64,000 nt of DNA from Pratylenchus scribneri (GCA_030063045.1 JAQSEB010000109.1:248001-312000), one strand, 5' to 3'; counted from the first letter of the stretch, positions 41,501 through 53,604 are shown. Made by a program: numbers and translations. The notes: a model not told the origin generated them from the sequence alone.

Positions 41501-43469
41501 TTAGGAATTTGACTATGTGTCCTCCAACTCTAAATAATGTTTTTTTTTTCTTTCGATTTTGTATGGTGTATTTTCCTCAATATTTATTATTCAGACTCTC
41601 GAAGATTTTCATGAAATTCTGACCCAAATTGCTGGGCAAATGAACGATCGAAATGAGATCAAAAAAATGTTGGAAAAAATTGTTGAAAATAAAGGGAAGT
41701 CAATTTTGCCTAGTGAATTATTGAAATTGGCCAATCATATTTTTATGCACGACTTTGGTCATTTAACAGGCGCAAAGGTAAAATTCATACTAAGAAATTC
41801 AACAAAAAATTCTATTTTTAAATTCAATTATAATTTTAATGCTAATCTGCTGATGAGATGACTTCTATTTTTTTGAATTTATAATCCCAATGAAGATATT
41901 TCTATACATAATTCACATTTGTAAATATCGGAATTCTCAGACCTTAATAATATATGACAAGTGGTGTTTGTTTAGTATATAAAATTATTCTAAGTAAATA
42001 ATTTAGAAAATTGGTAAATAAAATATATGTTTTGCTGTTTTAAATGGATCTCTATTAATTTAGATAAAAAATGACTCGAAAAATATAATATTTTTAAGCC
42101 AATATAAATATGAATAAGACTTATTTAAGATTTACTAGCCCATAGCCCCTAATCCCATCCTGCCCTGAACCTAACCCTAGCCCTAATACCTAGTTATGGC
42201 CAAGTTATAAAGCCTCAAAAATATAATATTTTTCGACACGAAAGAATATGTAAATTCAGTCATTTTTAAATTAATATTTTCCCATTTTGGATTATTAATA
42301 AAAAATAATTAAAAATTAAAGAATGCAAATCAGGCTAAATTGACACAACATTCACTTCATTCTGCTGGCCAACATTCCAATTTTGCCTCCCATAAACATC
42401 ATCCATTGGTCGCTGCCATTGCTGCCCATCGTCGTCGACGACGCCGTCAAGCTGGAGGAGAAGGTGGTGGTGGCCGAAATCCCTTCAGAAATATGTCCGA
42501 AGCGACAATACATTTGCTAATGATCCTTGTCATTGTGATCGCCTTCGCGCATTTAGGCAACATTTTACATTGGGGTGTCATAATGCCAGTGCAAGGTGTC
42601 TTACATGTTGGCGGTGATGGCTTAGGGATCGGCACCAGCCTTTTGGGCTCCATTATGTTAGTTTTTTTTTGATACAAAAATGATTGTAATAAAAATTTGA
42701 CTGACACACCTCTGGGGAATTTGTTTATAAAAATATTTAAAAAAAAATACAAATTCTGACTTCTAAAAAACATAAATTCCTATTTACGATTAATTCTGAT
42801 TTATTGAAAACTCAAATCTGCACTGATTTGTCGACAAACACAATTTTGCAAAAATACAAATTCTAATTTGCGAAAAATAAAAATTACCTGAGAAAAACAC
42901 AGATTCATTAAAAATAAAAATCAAATCTGGAAAACAAATCTACAGAGAGGAAAACTATATCATATCCGTTTAGAATTTTTCTATTAAAAGTAGAATACCG
43001 GCGGATTATTTTAAAAATTAAAAATTCCGGATTCCTCCGGACAGAATTAATTATAATTTAAATAAAATTTATCGACCCTATACCAATAAAATCTGTCGGA
43101 TGTTGATTAATGGGGTCAATGCTCTAATTAAAACCTCATATTTAATTATATAACAAAAGTATTTTTTTCTCCGCTTCGATATTAGCTGAATAGATAAATA
43201 CAAATTTAATTTTAAATCCCTGAATTTTTATAACCAATCGATTTGATACTCATTTATCATTTTACAGGCGGTTAATTTTTGGCCTTGCCACGCGTTATCC
43301 ATTGATTTGTCTTGGTATTGGCGCATGGTTGTATATAAGTTTTAGTGGTAAATTGCCTCCGCAAATTGCGCGTTTCTTCTCATCCGATGACAATGTCAAC
43401 GGCGGTGGTGGACAGGGACACGGAGGGCATAATGATGGTGGTGCAGCTGGTGCATTCCATATGAATTGA
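38572..43469 (+). CDS. Unrecognised secreted or membrane protein, 6 exons, 449 aa
   Basis: Exons: 38572-38719, 38901-39142, 40791-41042, 41595-41777, 42334-42656, 43268-43469; phases agree throughout. The N-terminus is a clear signal peptide (AKILLTLFSLFLIFPLIFSV). The middle is helical and Lys/Glu-rich. Exon 5 starts with a His-rich stretch and a cluster of six Arg, then a hydrophobic segment (HLLMILVIVIAFAHLG). Exon 6 has another hydrophobic segment (ICLGIGAWLYIS) and a Gly/His-rich tail. The join of exon 4 to exon 5 is the least certain: the acceptor AAATCAG lacks a pyrimidine tract, so two adjacent genes are possible, but exon 5 has no usable ATG. No family recognised. Confidence 0.6.
39265..40530. 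repeat. Old foldback element hosting a nested mariner-like MITE
   Basis: Outside the inner element, 39330-39405 (GAGATTAGGCTTGTTTGACA...TCGATTTACTATATGAAATT) is mirrored by 40383-40445. The match continues loosely outwards to GATTTCC/GGAAATC blocks. The left side includes GGGCTAGGGTTAGGGTGGGG at about 39408. Confidence 0.65.
39467..40371. mobile_element. Mariner-like MITE, 905 bp, long TIRs, TA target duplication
   Basis: Starts CAGGGTGGGGCAAAAGTCCG and ends with the inverse, flanked on both sides by TA. TIRs extend for about 210 bases with few mismatches. The interior has no transposase-like ORF. End sequence and TA duplication indicate the Tc1/mariner group; it would be mobilised in trans. 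Confidence 0.85.
42068..42283. repeat. Degenerate MITE, family E copy 2 (intron 4 of the secreted-protein gene)
   Basis: CTCGAAAAATATAATATTTTT at the left mirrors AAAATATAATATTTTTCGACACG at the right. The loop has CCTAACCCTAGCCCTAATACC, as in copy 1 at 38199. Confidence 0.7.
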
Positions 43470-44339
43470 TTGATGATTGATGACGGAAATGAAAGGTTAA
43501 AAAGTGAAGAAAACATATTTAAAATATATTTATTCAATTTATTCATTCCCTTTCTTCCTCTATTATTTTTCCAATTTTGAAATTTTTGGTATTTCTTTTA
43601 TTTATTTAATGTTTTTTTAAAAAAAATATCAATTTTTTCTTCGTATTTTATTTATGGGAAATTTTTAAAATGCCAAATAGAGTATTGAAAAAAAATGCCT
43701 ATAAAGTAATAATAGATTATAAAGGTTTAGTGGTTTGTCCTAGACCCCCAAACCATATACCCAATCAATAGAGCTCGTCAAAGCGCAACGAATGGTTTAT
43801 ATTTGGTGGCCTAAAATTAAAGGTTTTGAACTGTTTAAACCATCTTTTTATTTATGGTTCAAAACTACTTTAACATTGGTTAGACCCAAGTCAAATATAT
43901 ACCATCCGATGCACCTTGACGAGATCCATCGATTGGGTAAAGGGTTTGGGGTCTAGGACAAAACTCTAAACCGTAAAATCTATTAATAGTTTATTTGGTA
44001 TTTTCAAAAATTTATTTGACATTTCAAATACTATCCTTTTATTTATTCTATACTATTTATTAAATTATCTTTGCAGATAAATTTGAATTTATTTTTATAA
44101 AATAATATTTTTCATCATTAATTTTTTGACAGTAGTAAAATTAAGAAAATCTATAATATAATTTTTATTTAAATCGCAAATTAATTCTATTCATTTTAAA
44201 AATTAAGAAATAATACTTAATGTTTTTTTTAAATAATTTATATTTATTGTTAAAAACATTTTTATATAAGACTATTAGTTTAGACAATACTATAATAATG
44301 TTCTTAATATAATAAAAAATGTCTTCTTCATTTTGACAT
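43470..44339. other. Convergent gap with MITE family B copy 4 (43662-44032)
   Basis: The element has AGGTTTAGTGGTTTGTCCTAG mirrored by CTAGGACAAAACTCTAAACC, and a centre with TATACCATCCGATGCACCTT. The remainder is AT-rich without coding signal. Confidence 0.65.
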
Positions 44340-46012
44340 TTAATGCGTCACAACATCAACAGTTGCTTTTTTGAATGGAGCCAACAAAGCATCTCGATAT
44401 GGCCGAAAGGTCCAAAGACTGGCCAAAGGATTAAAAATGGGCAGCCAACTATTTATCAAATAAATAAAAAATCCTTCATTCACATTCATTACTTTTATAA
44501 ACAATGTAGAAATTAAAAGAAGACCAAAAGAAGCTTGAAAAATAAGCGGAAAACTGGCCTGAAATTAATTTAAAATTATTCGGATTAAATAATTCTTTGT
44601 ATTCCACTGAAAAAATAAATAAATATTAATTGGTAAAATAAAAGTTTAAATACTGAAATATAATTTCTTGAACTTACAATAATAATTAAGCTTTTAGTCA
44701 ATTGTTTATTCAACTCCTCCAACCGTTCATTCATTGCATGGGCGGCCACATATTTGACCATTTTTCGACCACAAAAAATTATAATTGAATAGCAAAGAAA
44801 ATAGCAAAATATAATTAATAATATAACAATATTTTTTGTAGATTCCTTTAATTGCATAATTCAATTATTATATTTATTTAAAATTAATTCTCACATTCAT
44901 TTCATATGCTGCAAATGTGATATTCTCATTAAAATCAATGGAAATCAAAGAAAAATCAGTGGAATTATTCAATAATGTCTTTTTAATTACATTAAAAACG
45001 GCAATCGTTTTTAAGAATGAACAAATTAGTGGAACAATAAGGAAAAGCAAATATCGATTTATGGTTATTTTTATATTTCTATAAATTTGTTACTATAATA
45101 TAAATCAATAAATTTACAAATACCGGTTTAAGACCAAATAACGGTAAAGGAATTGAACGGCAAGCGAAAATATATCCAATTCAAATAAAAAAAGCCATAA
45201 TAGATACAAAAACCACAAATGCATTGGTTCGCTGAAAAATGGACGGAATAAACCGGAGCGAATTAAATATCCATCAAATATTAATATAATATTATTTCCA
45301 TCCGCATCAATGACTGTTAAATACTAAAAAGGAAAAAAAATATACTATATTAAATAAATTATGATATTATCAAGCAAATCGTATCGTACTGCGACACTTG
45401 CGGACCCAACACTTACGGACCAAACGGTCTGGCGCTGATGTTGGTAAAGCTATTGTGGAATTTTTTATGGCATATTATAAGGCATAAAATCAGCTACAAA
45501 ATGACATAAAAGGTTTTGGTCTATGTTGAATATTCGCCGAGTTATGGCCAAAAAGCCATCAAAATCGCAATTTTAATTAAATCAATGGTTATTTGGCCAT
45601 AACTAGGTGAATATTCAAAATTTGCCAAACTTTTTGATGTCATTTTGTAGCTAATTTTATGCCTAATAATATGCTATAAACAATGTCACTCCAGCTTTGC
45701 CACCTTCGGCACCAGACCATTCCGTCCGCAAGTGTCGGATCCGCAAGTGTCGGCCAACCAAGCAAATATTCATTTAATTTTGTCTATTAAATATTATGCA
45801 TGCTTTTTTAAAGTAAATTTCACCGGAATTCCAATGAACATAATGACCAAAAGAAGAATGTCCAAAATGCATGTTTGTAGGAGTACCCGACTATGGAGCC
45901 ACATTTCTTTTGGTGTTCGATGAAGGATAAGCCAAAGAAGGGTAAAATTCAACAAAAAACCCATCGGGGGAATTAGCAGGGAAATTGCATGGATAATTGC
46001 ATTTAATATCAT
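44340..46012 (-). CDS. Nematode 7TM chemoreceptor (SR superfamily), paralogue 1, 5 exons, 319 aa
   Basis: Minus-strand exons: 45824-46012, 45124-45323, 44895-45078, 44678-44845, 44340-44558. The 189/200/184/168/219 lengths and phases recur in the other paralogues of this cluster. TM1 starts IHAISLLIPPMGFLLN, followed by HRTPKEMWLHSRVLLQTCILDI. Exon 2 ends QFLYRYLVLNR at the DRY position. Exon 4 has KMVKYVAAHAMNERL...NKQLTKSLIII (loop into TM6). Exon 5 ends with WLPIFNPLASLWTFRPYRDA. The layout is that of nematode Str/Srd-type chemoreceptors; the exact subfamily is not decided. Likely a sensory-neuron membrane receptor. Intron 1 carries MITE family C copy 2. The protein ends VDVVTH. Confidence 0.85.
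45392..45753. repeat. Palindromic MITE, family C copy 2 (intron 1 of chemoreceptor 1)
   Basis: Ends CGACACTTGCGGA / TCCGCAAGTGTCG, then ACGGTCTGGCGCTGATG / CTTCGGCACCAGACC. The interior shares AGGCATAAAATCAGCTACAA with copy 1 at 26889-27305 but has longer outer ends. Confidence 0.8.
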
Positions 46013-46620
46013 TTTAATATAATTTCTGTCAAATTTAGTAAATTAAAAGAGATAGTTAAATATTTGCCCAATATTATATGGATTTTTTGACATCAATAAT
46101 AGCTGGGTCCCGTTTCAAAGTTCTACTATCTTCCCCTAAACCAACTCTTAATTATGAATAATTACAATTTATTAATAAATTTTATTATTTCATAGGACAT
46201 TCAGCGTAATTAATGAAAATTTTTCAGCCCCTTCAAATTATAGAGGTCTGCTGAACTTTTTTTGTTACTTACAAAGTGCACATTTTTCAATATGAATTTG
46301 TAATTATGAAAATGAGACATAATTAAATATTTTAAGCAGCTGAAATTATTAGTGTTTTTGGTCTATCAGACAAAGTTCCTTTTCTCAAATTCAATTCTAT
46401 GAAATAATTTAAATGATTAATGGTTGAAAATTCTAAATTTTAGAGTAAATATTTATTCTTTTTTTGGAAATAATAATTTTGATGATAAATTCTTGAGAAA
46501 ATAATTAACAATAAATTTTCAAAAATATTATATTTATAAAAATGAAATTTATTTCTAAAACAATTATTTTTAAAATTTGGAAATTTATTAAATTTCTTAA
46601 AAATTTGTTCTTCTGGTCGA

Positions 46621-46835
46621 TCATTGTAATTGTGAGGGAACAACAATTGTTCCTTTTTTTGAAGATGGCCAACATTGCATCTCGATATGGCCTAAAGGTC
46701 CAATGACTGGCCAAAAAAGATTGAAAATAGGCAGCCAATTTATTAGCAAATAAACAAAAAATCCTTCATTCAAATTCAAAAAACATGAAAATAGTGCCAA
46801 AGAAAATAATAGCAGAAATAGCTTGAGAAATTATT
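46621..46835 (-). pseudogene. Frameshifted last exon of a chemoreceptor
   Basis: On the minus strand the text matches exon 5 of the cluster (ISQAISAI, then NEGFFVYLL.NWLPIF, then FRPYRDAMLAIFKK) but in at least two frames, with an in-frame TGA. There is no exon 1-4 sequence upstream up to the next gene at 47041. It is a decayed duplicate. Confidence 0.8.
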
Positions 46836-47040
46836 TGATGTCATTTGGTCATTGTAGCTGGTTACCCCGATCAAATTTCTTAATGTAATTTATTTAGGAA
46901 AATTTTGTGATTTTTTTTATCAATTTTATTCTTAAGAGAATATTAAATAATAAGAAGTTTTCAACAGCAGATTGATTATTTCAACTTAAATAATTTTCTC
47001 CTCAATTTTAATTCTTGGCAATGGCATTTTTCATCCGAAT

Positions 47041-49034
47041 TTATTTCTTTCCTTTCATTGCCATTTGAGCACTCAAAGCAGCTGCACGCTTTATTTTCGG
47101 CTCATTCTTCTCATCGTTGATCTCGGATTTGATCTCGGATTTCTGTTGAATGAAAATTAATCAAATTTAAAAATAATAAAAAATTTCATAAAAATAATTT
47201 TTATAATTATTTTTATAATTATTTTTTAATTAAATTTTTAAATTTAGAACATAAATATCAAAAAGGTATAAATAAACTCACTATGGAAAGTGGACGTTGT
47301 GGAATAAATCCGCCGCAACTCTTGCGTGCCTGTTGCTTAAATCGTCCTCTAAAATTTCGACATAGTGCACGACGATCTATAGTAAATAAAAAATTTGATA
47401 AAAAAGTGGGTACTTTATTAGTATTATCTAAGATTTTTTTCACCCCCAAATTAACCTTATTTTACCTCCAAAATTTGATATTCGCTTCTAATAACCTTTT
47501 ATTTTTTCATCGTTTTACAATCAAATATTAATAATAAAATAAGATTTGAAATTTTTTCAAATCTGCACTAGAAAATACGTAAGTATAAGTACAGAAAAGC
47601 GCAAATTGATAAAATTAGCACAGCTAATGTATTTAAATTTATATATTTTAGCATACGTAAATATAAAATATTTTATCTAAAATTCTTCAAAATATTTTTA
47701 TTTATAATAATATACATAGATTATATCCATAGGTATTAATAAAAATCATCCATAATTTATTCTGGTAAATCTATTCCCATTCCCGAGGATAAAATTAAAA
47801 ATCTGACAACCTGCTGTTGGATTCGGTGCCGAATTGTATAATTTCTCGGGAACATTCGGAGCCGGAATCACATTGCTGGCAATGTTATTGTCATTATTAT
47901 TTGGAATTGGAATTGTGGTTGATGTTCCAGTGCCATTTACTGGCCCAAACGTGACCTCTTTTGGTTTCGGCAAAAATGCTGTCTCCGCAGTCCCATTGCT
48001 CGTTATAGAGGCCCTTTTTGGCAATTCATTTGGCTCATCGAAGATGACAAAAAAAGGGACTGAATAAAAATTATTTTAGACTGGGAATTATGTAAATATG
48101 CATATGTCTAATTTAAATATTTTTTTTGATAAGTCTTGGATAAAAATTTTCAGATAAAATCATTTATCTAAACTATACAACATTATTAAAATTTTATGTT
48201 TTTTAAATATAATTTAAAAAATTGCCAAAAATTGAACCATTCAACTTCATTATTAGCCAATTTTATTAGGTGTACAAAAATTAAACTTAAAAAATAAATA
48301 ATTTAATAATTCAAAGGTTTTTAAGGCACAAAAATCATTCTTTTGACTAAAATTTAATAACTTATTATTATTAGTATTGGTTTAGACCATATAAACCTTA
48401 ATATATCATCAATAAAGCTAGTCGAAACGCATCAATTGACATAAAGAATGCTGGGATTTGGCTAAGAACTAAGAGTTTTAAACCAAAAAGCAAAATAAGA
48501 TTTAGACGGTTTAATACTTTGAATTTTGGCCACAGAGAGACAAACAATACATCAATCGATGCATCTCGATGAACTATATTGAATGGTGAAAGGTTTTTGT
48601 CTAGGATCAAGCATAAACAAGATATTCAAGAAAAACAGATCTTTCGGCAAAAGAATATAAATTTTTTGGCAAAAAATATTTTTTCATTTTAAATGAAAAA
48701 ATTTTATATGTACAATGAAAATTTTTAGGCAAAATGTTTCATCTTAAATAAATAATAAATAAACCATTATTTCGCCATCCTCCATCAGCCGGAGCAAACA
48801 ATTTGAACTCATCAGCGCTTAAAGTAAAATTAAAATTTTAAATAGCAATATTTTTGTGTACCGAAGTGTTCGCCAACCACCAAATGCAGAAGCTTGAAAT
48901 TTAAGGCCACAGGCCCGCGGGAATGCGGCGCGCAATGTGTGCATACTCAAAGTGTTGTCCGGTTCGAGTGGCACTTCCAAACATTCAAAATTGTTGGCCG
49001 ATCTTCTTACGGGAATATATTTTTGGAATTCCAT
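47041..49034 (-). CDS. TDP-43 N-terminal-domain-like protein without RRMs, 5 exons, 223 aa
   Basis: Minus-strand exons: 48862-49034, 48765-48817, 47811-48059, 47282-47376, 47041-47142, all phases consistent. The first 90 residues follow the TDP-43 N-terminal domain pattern: LEVPLEPDNTLSMHTL then AFPRACGLKFQ, then FKLFAPADGGWRNNVPFFV. The TDP-43 counterpart has the FPGACGL and APDAGW motifs at the same places. This domain oligomerises in TDP-43. No RNA-recognition motifs follow. Instead there is a low-complexity Asn/Pro/Thr stretch (residues about 105-155), then an Arg-rich segment (DRRALCRNFRGRFKQQARK) and a Lys-rich tail. Exon junctions leave no room for skipped RRM exons in frame. Nucleic-acid or protein binding is plausible but not shown. 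Confidence 0.7.
48320..48680. repeat. Degenerate MITE, family B copy 5 (TDP-like gene intron 2)
   Basis: The centre has CGAAACGCATCAATTGACATA and ATCAATCGATGCATCTCGAT in mirror arrangement, with GGTTTAGAC and AGACGGTTTA blocks. Ends are eroded; boundaries approximate. Confidence 0.5.
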
Positions 49035-50718
49035 TTTTTGAATTATTTTGCAGAAAATTTAATTTATTTTTTTGTTTGCTATAATTTTGATTAATTTTGC
49101 TTGAACTACTAACTTAAGAAAAAAATTAATTAGTTAGCTTAACTTTAAATTATTTTTAATTAAATTTTTAAAGCCAAAAATAGGATAGACAGAAATTAAG
49201 CATATTCTATTAAAAGTTGTTCTAGATAGTCTCTCTTCTCAACTCTCAATTTTAAAGGTTAAATTTATGCAGAGAAATTGAATTGGAAAAATGTAAGTTC
49301 CTTGCAATTGCAATTTGAAAAGGAAAAAAGAAGTGGAAAGACCGAGACGAGAATGGACAAAAATCAATAATATAGAGCAAATAATTCGAGTCGGGAGAGC
49401 AGAGAACAATAATTCTCAATAATTCTTATACTTTTTATCCTAATCAATTTTACGACAAATTGATGACAAAATGAATTTTAGAGGCTCATATAAGTATATT
49501 AAACTTTTTTTTAAAATTTTGTTTGTCCATTAAATTATCTATAAAATGATATTAAAAAGTAATATTTGATTTTGGTCAAAATATGGAAAAAATACCTATT
49601 TGGTTTTTTCTATAATAGTGAAAAATTATTTTTTTCGGGTTAATAATATCCAAATAATGATCCAAATGAGCTTTATCAATTTTCAAATAGAATAAGCATA
49701 TCAATTTTTCCACGTTGTTCCCTGTAATAATACTTTAATTTGTATTTATCTATTTAAATAAAAAATACTTTACCAAAAAATAAAAGTTGATTTTAATTAA
49801 CCAAGATGGGATTCATTTTAAAATTATATCTTTGAAAGATTTGTTTTAAAATTATATTGATATTGAAAAAAAGCATTCATTTTTAATTACTTAAAAAATT
49901 GCTAGTAATTTAATTTTTATATTTTAAATTAAATAGAATTACGATTTAAATTAAAATTATAAAAATAAATATTTTAGTATTCTTTTAACATTTTAATCCA
50001 TCTTTTCTCAAGAATTGCAATCTCAGTGATTTTTTTTTAAATTTAAGATTTAACATAAAATAATATATAATATCTAATATATTTTATATTTTGTGTATAG
50101 TTTTTTTAACTTTCCATGACAAAGATAGAAACAATGTTTTATTCCTTTTTGATGGCTATTTGATTTTTATTATTTCTTCCATTTTTCAATGATATAATAT
50201 TATTAATTTATTACTAATTATTTTTTTAATCCATAGAATTTATCATCAAATTATTTTCAAAAAATGAATCTCTAAAATTGAAAATCTTCAACTGTTCATC
50301 ATATTAAATTATATCATAGATTTGACAATAAATGTTGTTGGGAAATTTGGCAGACTCACAAATACATAATTGCAGCTGCTTTTAATATTTAATTAAATAT
50401 GACTTTCATAGAATTGAGAATTCCACATTGAAAAATGTGGCCTTTTCAAGTAACACAATAAGTTCCAGACGCCTATAATTTTAAGATTGAAAATTTTTTC
50501 ATTAACAATTAATTATATTGAAAAACGTCTTTTAGAGAATTGGCAATTTTCACAGTTGAGCCTCAATTATTTAATTGAATATGCATAAGAACATTAGAAG
50601 AAAAAATGACATATATTAATAAATAAAGATTATTAACAAAGTATTCAATTAAGAATGTCATCAATAAATCTTATCTATTAATTAATAATTTAATTTAAAG
50701 AATTACTCATCAAAAAAA
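49035..50718. other. Gap with relic of a chemoreceptor exon 2 (about 50095-50215)
   Basis: 50100-50210 resembles exon 2 of the chemoreceptor at 56510 (ACTTTCC.TGACAAAGAT.GAAACAATG, then TTTGATGGCTATTTGATTTTT), with substitutions and small deletions and no flanking exons. 50370-50410 (ATAATTGCAGCTG.TTTTAATATTTAAT) recurs at 53230, suggesting duplicated flanking sequence. Nothing else seen. Confidence 0.6.
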
Positions 50719-52586
50719 ATGATATTTAAAGCAATTTTCCGCATAAATTCCCTGTTAATTCCACCATTGGGTTTTTTGTTGAATTTCATCCTTCTTTGGC
50801 TTATCCTCCATCGAACGCCAAAAGAAATGTGGCTCCATAGTCGGGTACTGCTACAAACATGCATTTTGGATATTCTCTTCTTGCTTGTCTATTGTATTGG
50901 AGTGCCAGTGAGATAATATTTTGTAATTTATAATTTACGTTTTTAGTAATAGTAAAATATAATTCGAATTAATTAATTAATTAATTAATTAATTTTATTT
51001 TCATTATAGTATGCAACTTACATTGATGCGGAAGGAAACAATGCTTTATTTATATTTGATGGGTATCTGATATTTTTCGGTCTATTTCGTCCTTTTTTCA
51101 ATGATCCAATGTGTCTATGGTTTTTGGTATTATTATGGAATTTTTTCTTCCAAATGGATGTATTTTTCCTACCAGTTCAATTTCTTTACCGCTATTTGGT
51201 CTTAAATCGGTAATTTATTTAATTTATATTTTAATAAAAAATTTGTAGAAGCATGAAAATAACCTTGTCTCGATATTTGCTATTTCTTACTGCACCATTA
51301 ATTTGTTTATTTTTAATAATGTATGGCGTCCATTTTATAATAAAAAAGCAATTGCTAAATAATTCTATTGATTTTACTGAAATTTCCATTGATTTTAACG
51401 AGAATAAAACATTTGCAGCATTTGAATTGAATGTAAATACTAATTATTAAAAAATATATTTTTTTAAAAATAATTTCATAATTTAGGAATCTTTAAAGAA
51501 TACTGTATTTTTAACAATAATATTTTGCCATTTCCTCTCCTATTCAATTATTATTTTTTGCGGTCATCAAATGGTCAAATATGTAGCCGCCAATGCAATG
51601 AATGAACGGTTACGGAAATTGAATAAACAATTGACTAAAAGCTTAATTATTACTGTAAGTTCAATCAAATAATATCTAGATATAAAATATTCATAAGTAT
51701 ATTTCTTATAAATTTCTATTTTTGGAAAATGAATTCTATTTTCTGATATAATTTTATGTTTCCCTGGAAAATACAATTTTCATTAAAAATACAATTTGTG
51801 TTTCCCTGGAAAATACAATTTTCATTAAAAATACAATCCTGGAAAATACAATCTTCATTAAAAATACAATTTGTGTTTCCCTGGAAAATACAATTTTCAT
51901 TAAAAATACAATCCTGGAAAATACAATCTTCATTAAAAATACAATTTGTGTTTCCCTGGAAAATACAATTTTCATTAAAAATACAATCCTGGAAAATACA
52001 ATCTTCATTAAAAATACAATTTGTGTTTCCATGGAAAATACAATTTTCATTGAAAATAAAATTTGTGTTTTCTTGGAAAATACAATTTTCACTGAAATTA
52101 AAATTTGTTTTTTTTTTCAGAAGATATATTTTTTATTATTTTTATTTTCTACTAAAATATATACATATTTAATGTTATCTAATATTTTCTATAAAATATA
52201 ATTTTTTTTATTGGTAAAAAGATTATAATAAATATCTTTTCTTTCTAGTAAATATTTAGATATTCATCGAAAATTCAATTTTTTTAGACAATATATTTTT
52301 CCAATTTTTTTTATTATAATTTTAAACTATTTTACACCAATAAATTTTATATTTTCAGGCAAGTTTACCGATTATTTCTCAAGCTTTTCTATCCCTTTTT
52401 TTCTTGAGTGCTATATTTATAACAGTGGTGAATGTGAATGAAGGATTTTTCGTTTATTTGCTAAATAGTTGGCTACCCATTTTCAATCCTTTGGCTACTC
52501 TTTGGACCTTTCGACCATATCGGGATGCTTTGATTGCCTTCTTCAAAAAAGGAACACTCATTGTTCCGTTACAACAATTACAATGA
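50719..52586 (+). CDS. Nematode 7TM chemoreceptor, paralogue 2, 5 exons, 322 aa
   Basis: Exons: 50719-50907, 51010-51209, 51249-51432, 51487-51654, 52359-52586, with the same phases and near-identical exon lengths as the minus-strand paralogue at 44340. TM1 INSLLIPPLGFLLNFILLWL is followed by HRTPKEMWLHSRVLLQTCIL, which is almost invariant across the cluster. Exon 2 ends QFLYRYLVLNR, exon 4 has QMVKYVAANAMNERL, exon 5 has NSWLPIFNPLATLWTFRPYR. The frame is fully open. The last intron carries a tandem-repeat array (51756-52110). Confidence 0.88.
51756..52110. repeat. 75-bp tandem repeat (two 37/38-bp half units) in chemoreceptor 2, intron 4
   Basis: The unit TTTCCCTGGAAAATACAAT + TTTCATTAAAAATACAAT recurs at about 51760, 51800, 51870, 51945 and 52025. 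It alternates with a half unit lacking TTTGTGTTT. ORFs of 112 and 138 codons on both strands are products of the repeat, not genes. Confidence 0.85.
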
Positions 52587-52747
52587 AGGGATCAGAAGAA
52601 CAAATTTTTAAGTACCTATGGAATTGTGTGCCCATTTTTGAAAAATGAAAGCCCCTTCCTATGATTTATGAAAAATACATATTTAATTATGAAAATCATT
52701 TTTTATTATGTATGTTTGCCTGTTACAAATTAATATCTGCACAAGGT

Positions 52748-52920
52748 TCTTTTCTGCTTATTTTTGAAGCTTTTCTTGCCTTTTTTTTTATCTTTCTATG
52801 TTCATACTGAATTTGAATGATGGATTTTTGTTTATTTGCTAATAAATTGGCTGTCTATTTTCAATCCATTGGCTAGTCTTTAGACTTTTCTCCATATTCA
52901 AATGCAAAATTATAGCAAAT
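52748..52920 (+). pseudogene. Relic of a chemoreceptor last exon
   Basis: Text parallel to exon 5 of the gene just upstream (TTTGCTAATAAATTGGCTGT, then TTTTCAATCCATTGGCTAG) but with frame breaks and a TAG in the LWTF motif. It follows the intact gene by about 160 bases and has no other exons. Confidence 0.75.
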
Positions 52921-53604
52921 AGATGGTGCAATGAGTTTACGTCAAAGCAGATTTTTTTTCTTAAAAATTGACTTAAGTTTTTACTGTTATAATGACCAAA
53001 AGAGACATTGATTTATTATTTAAATATTTTATATTGGCATTATATTTAATCGATAACTTCCTCATTTTCCGCCCTGCGACAATTTTCCTATTCATTTCAT
53101 CACTTATCCATAAAAATAATTGTAATTCAATTAATTTATTGAGTGAATAAATATTTTCCTAATTAAATTGGCATTTGCCATTTATCACTTTACATAAAAT
53201 ATGAAGGGAACATAATAATTATGGGACAACCCAATAATTGCAGCTGTTTATAATATTTAATTATATTTCTTCGGACTCTTTTATTTGAAGGCACAGAATC
53301 TTTTCATTACCCATTAATATTTACTTTGGTAAATGTCTGGCATGACGATAAATTGCCATATTCACTAATAAATTTTTACATTCAGTTTTATTCATTAAAG
53401 AAATTTTAAGAAATTCTAAACTTGTAAAATGTATTTTATTATTTATTATTTAAAAATAATTTAATTTATTATTTTCAATTTGATAGAAAAATTATTTTTT
53501 TAAATTATTTTTCTGATTTTTAATTCCGATTTTATTCTTATTCTGATTTTTAATTCCGATTTATTCTTATTTTTAAATTCTGATTTTGTTAATTTCCTTT
53601 TTTT

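Noticed and set aside
51754..52172. Overlapping ORFs on both strands of 112 and 138 codons
   Set aside because: Products of the 75-bp tandem repeat in an intron of chemoreceptor 2.
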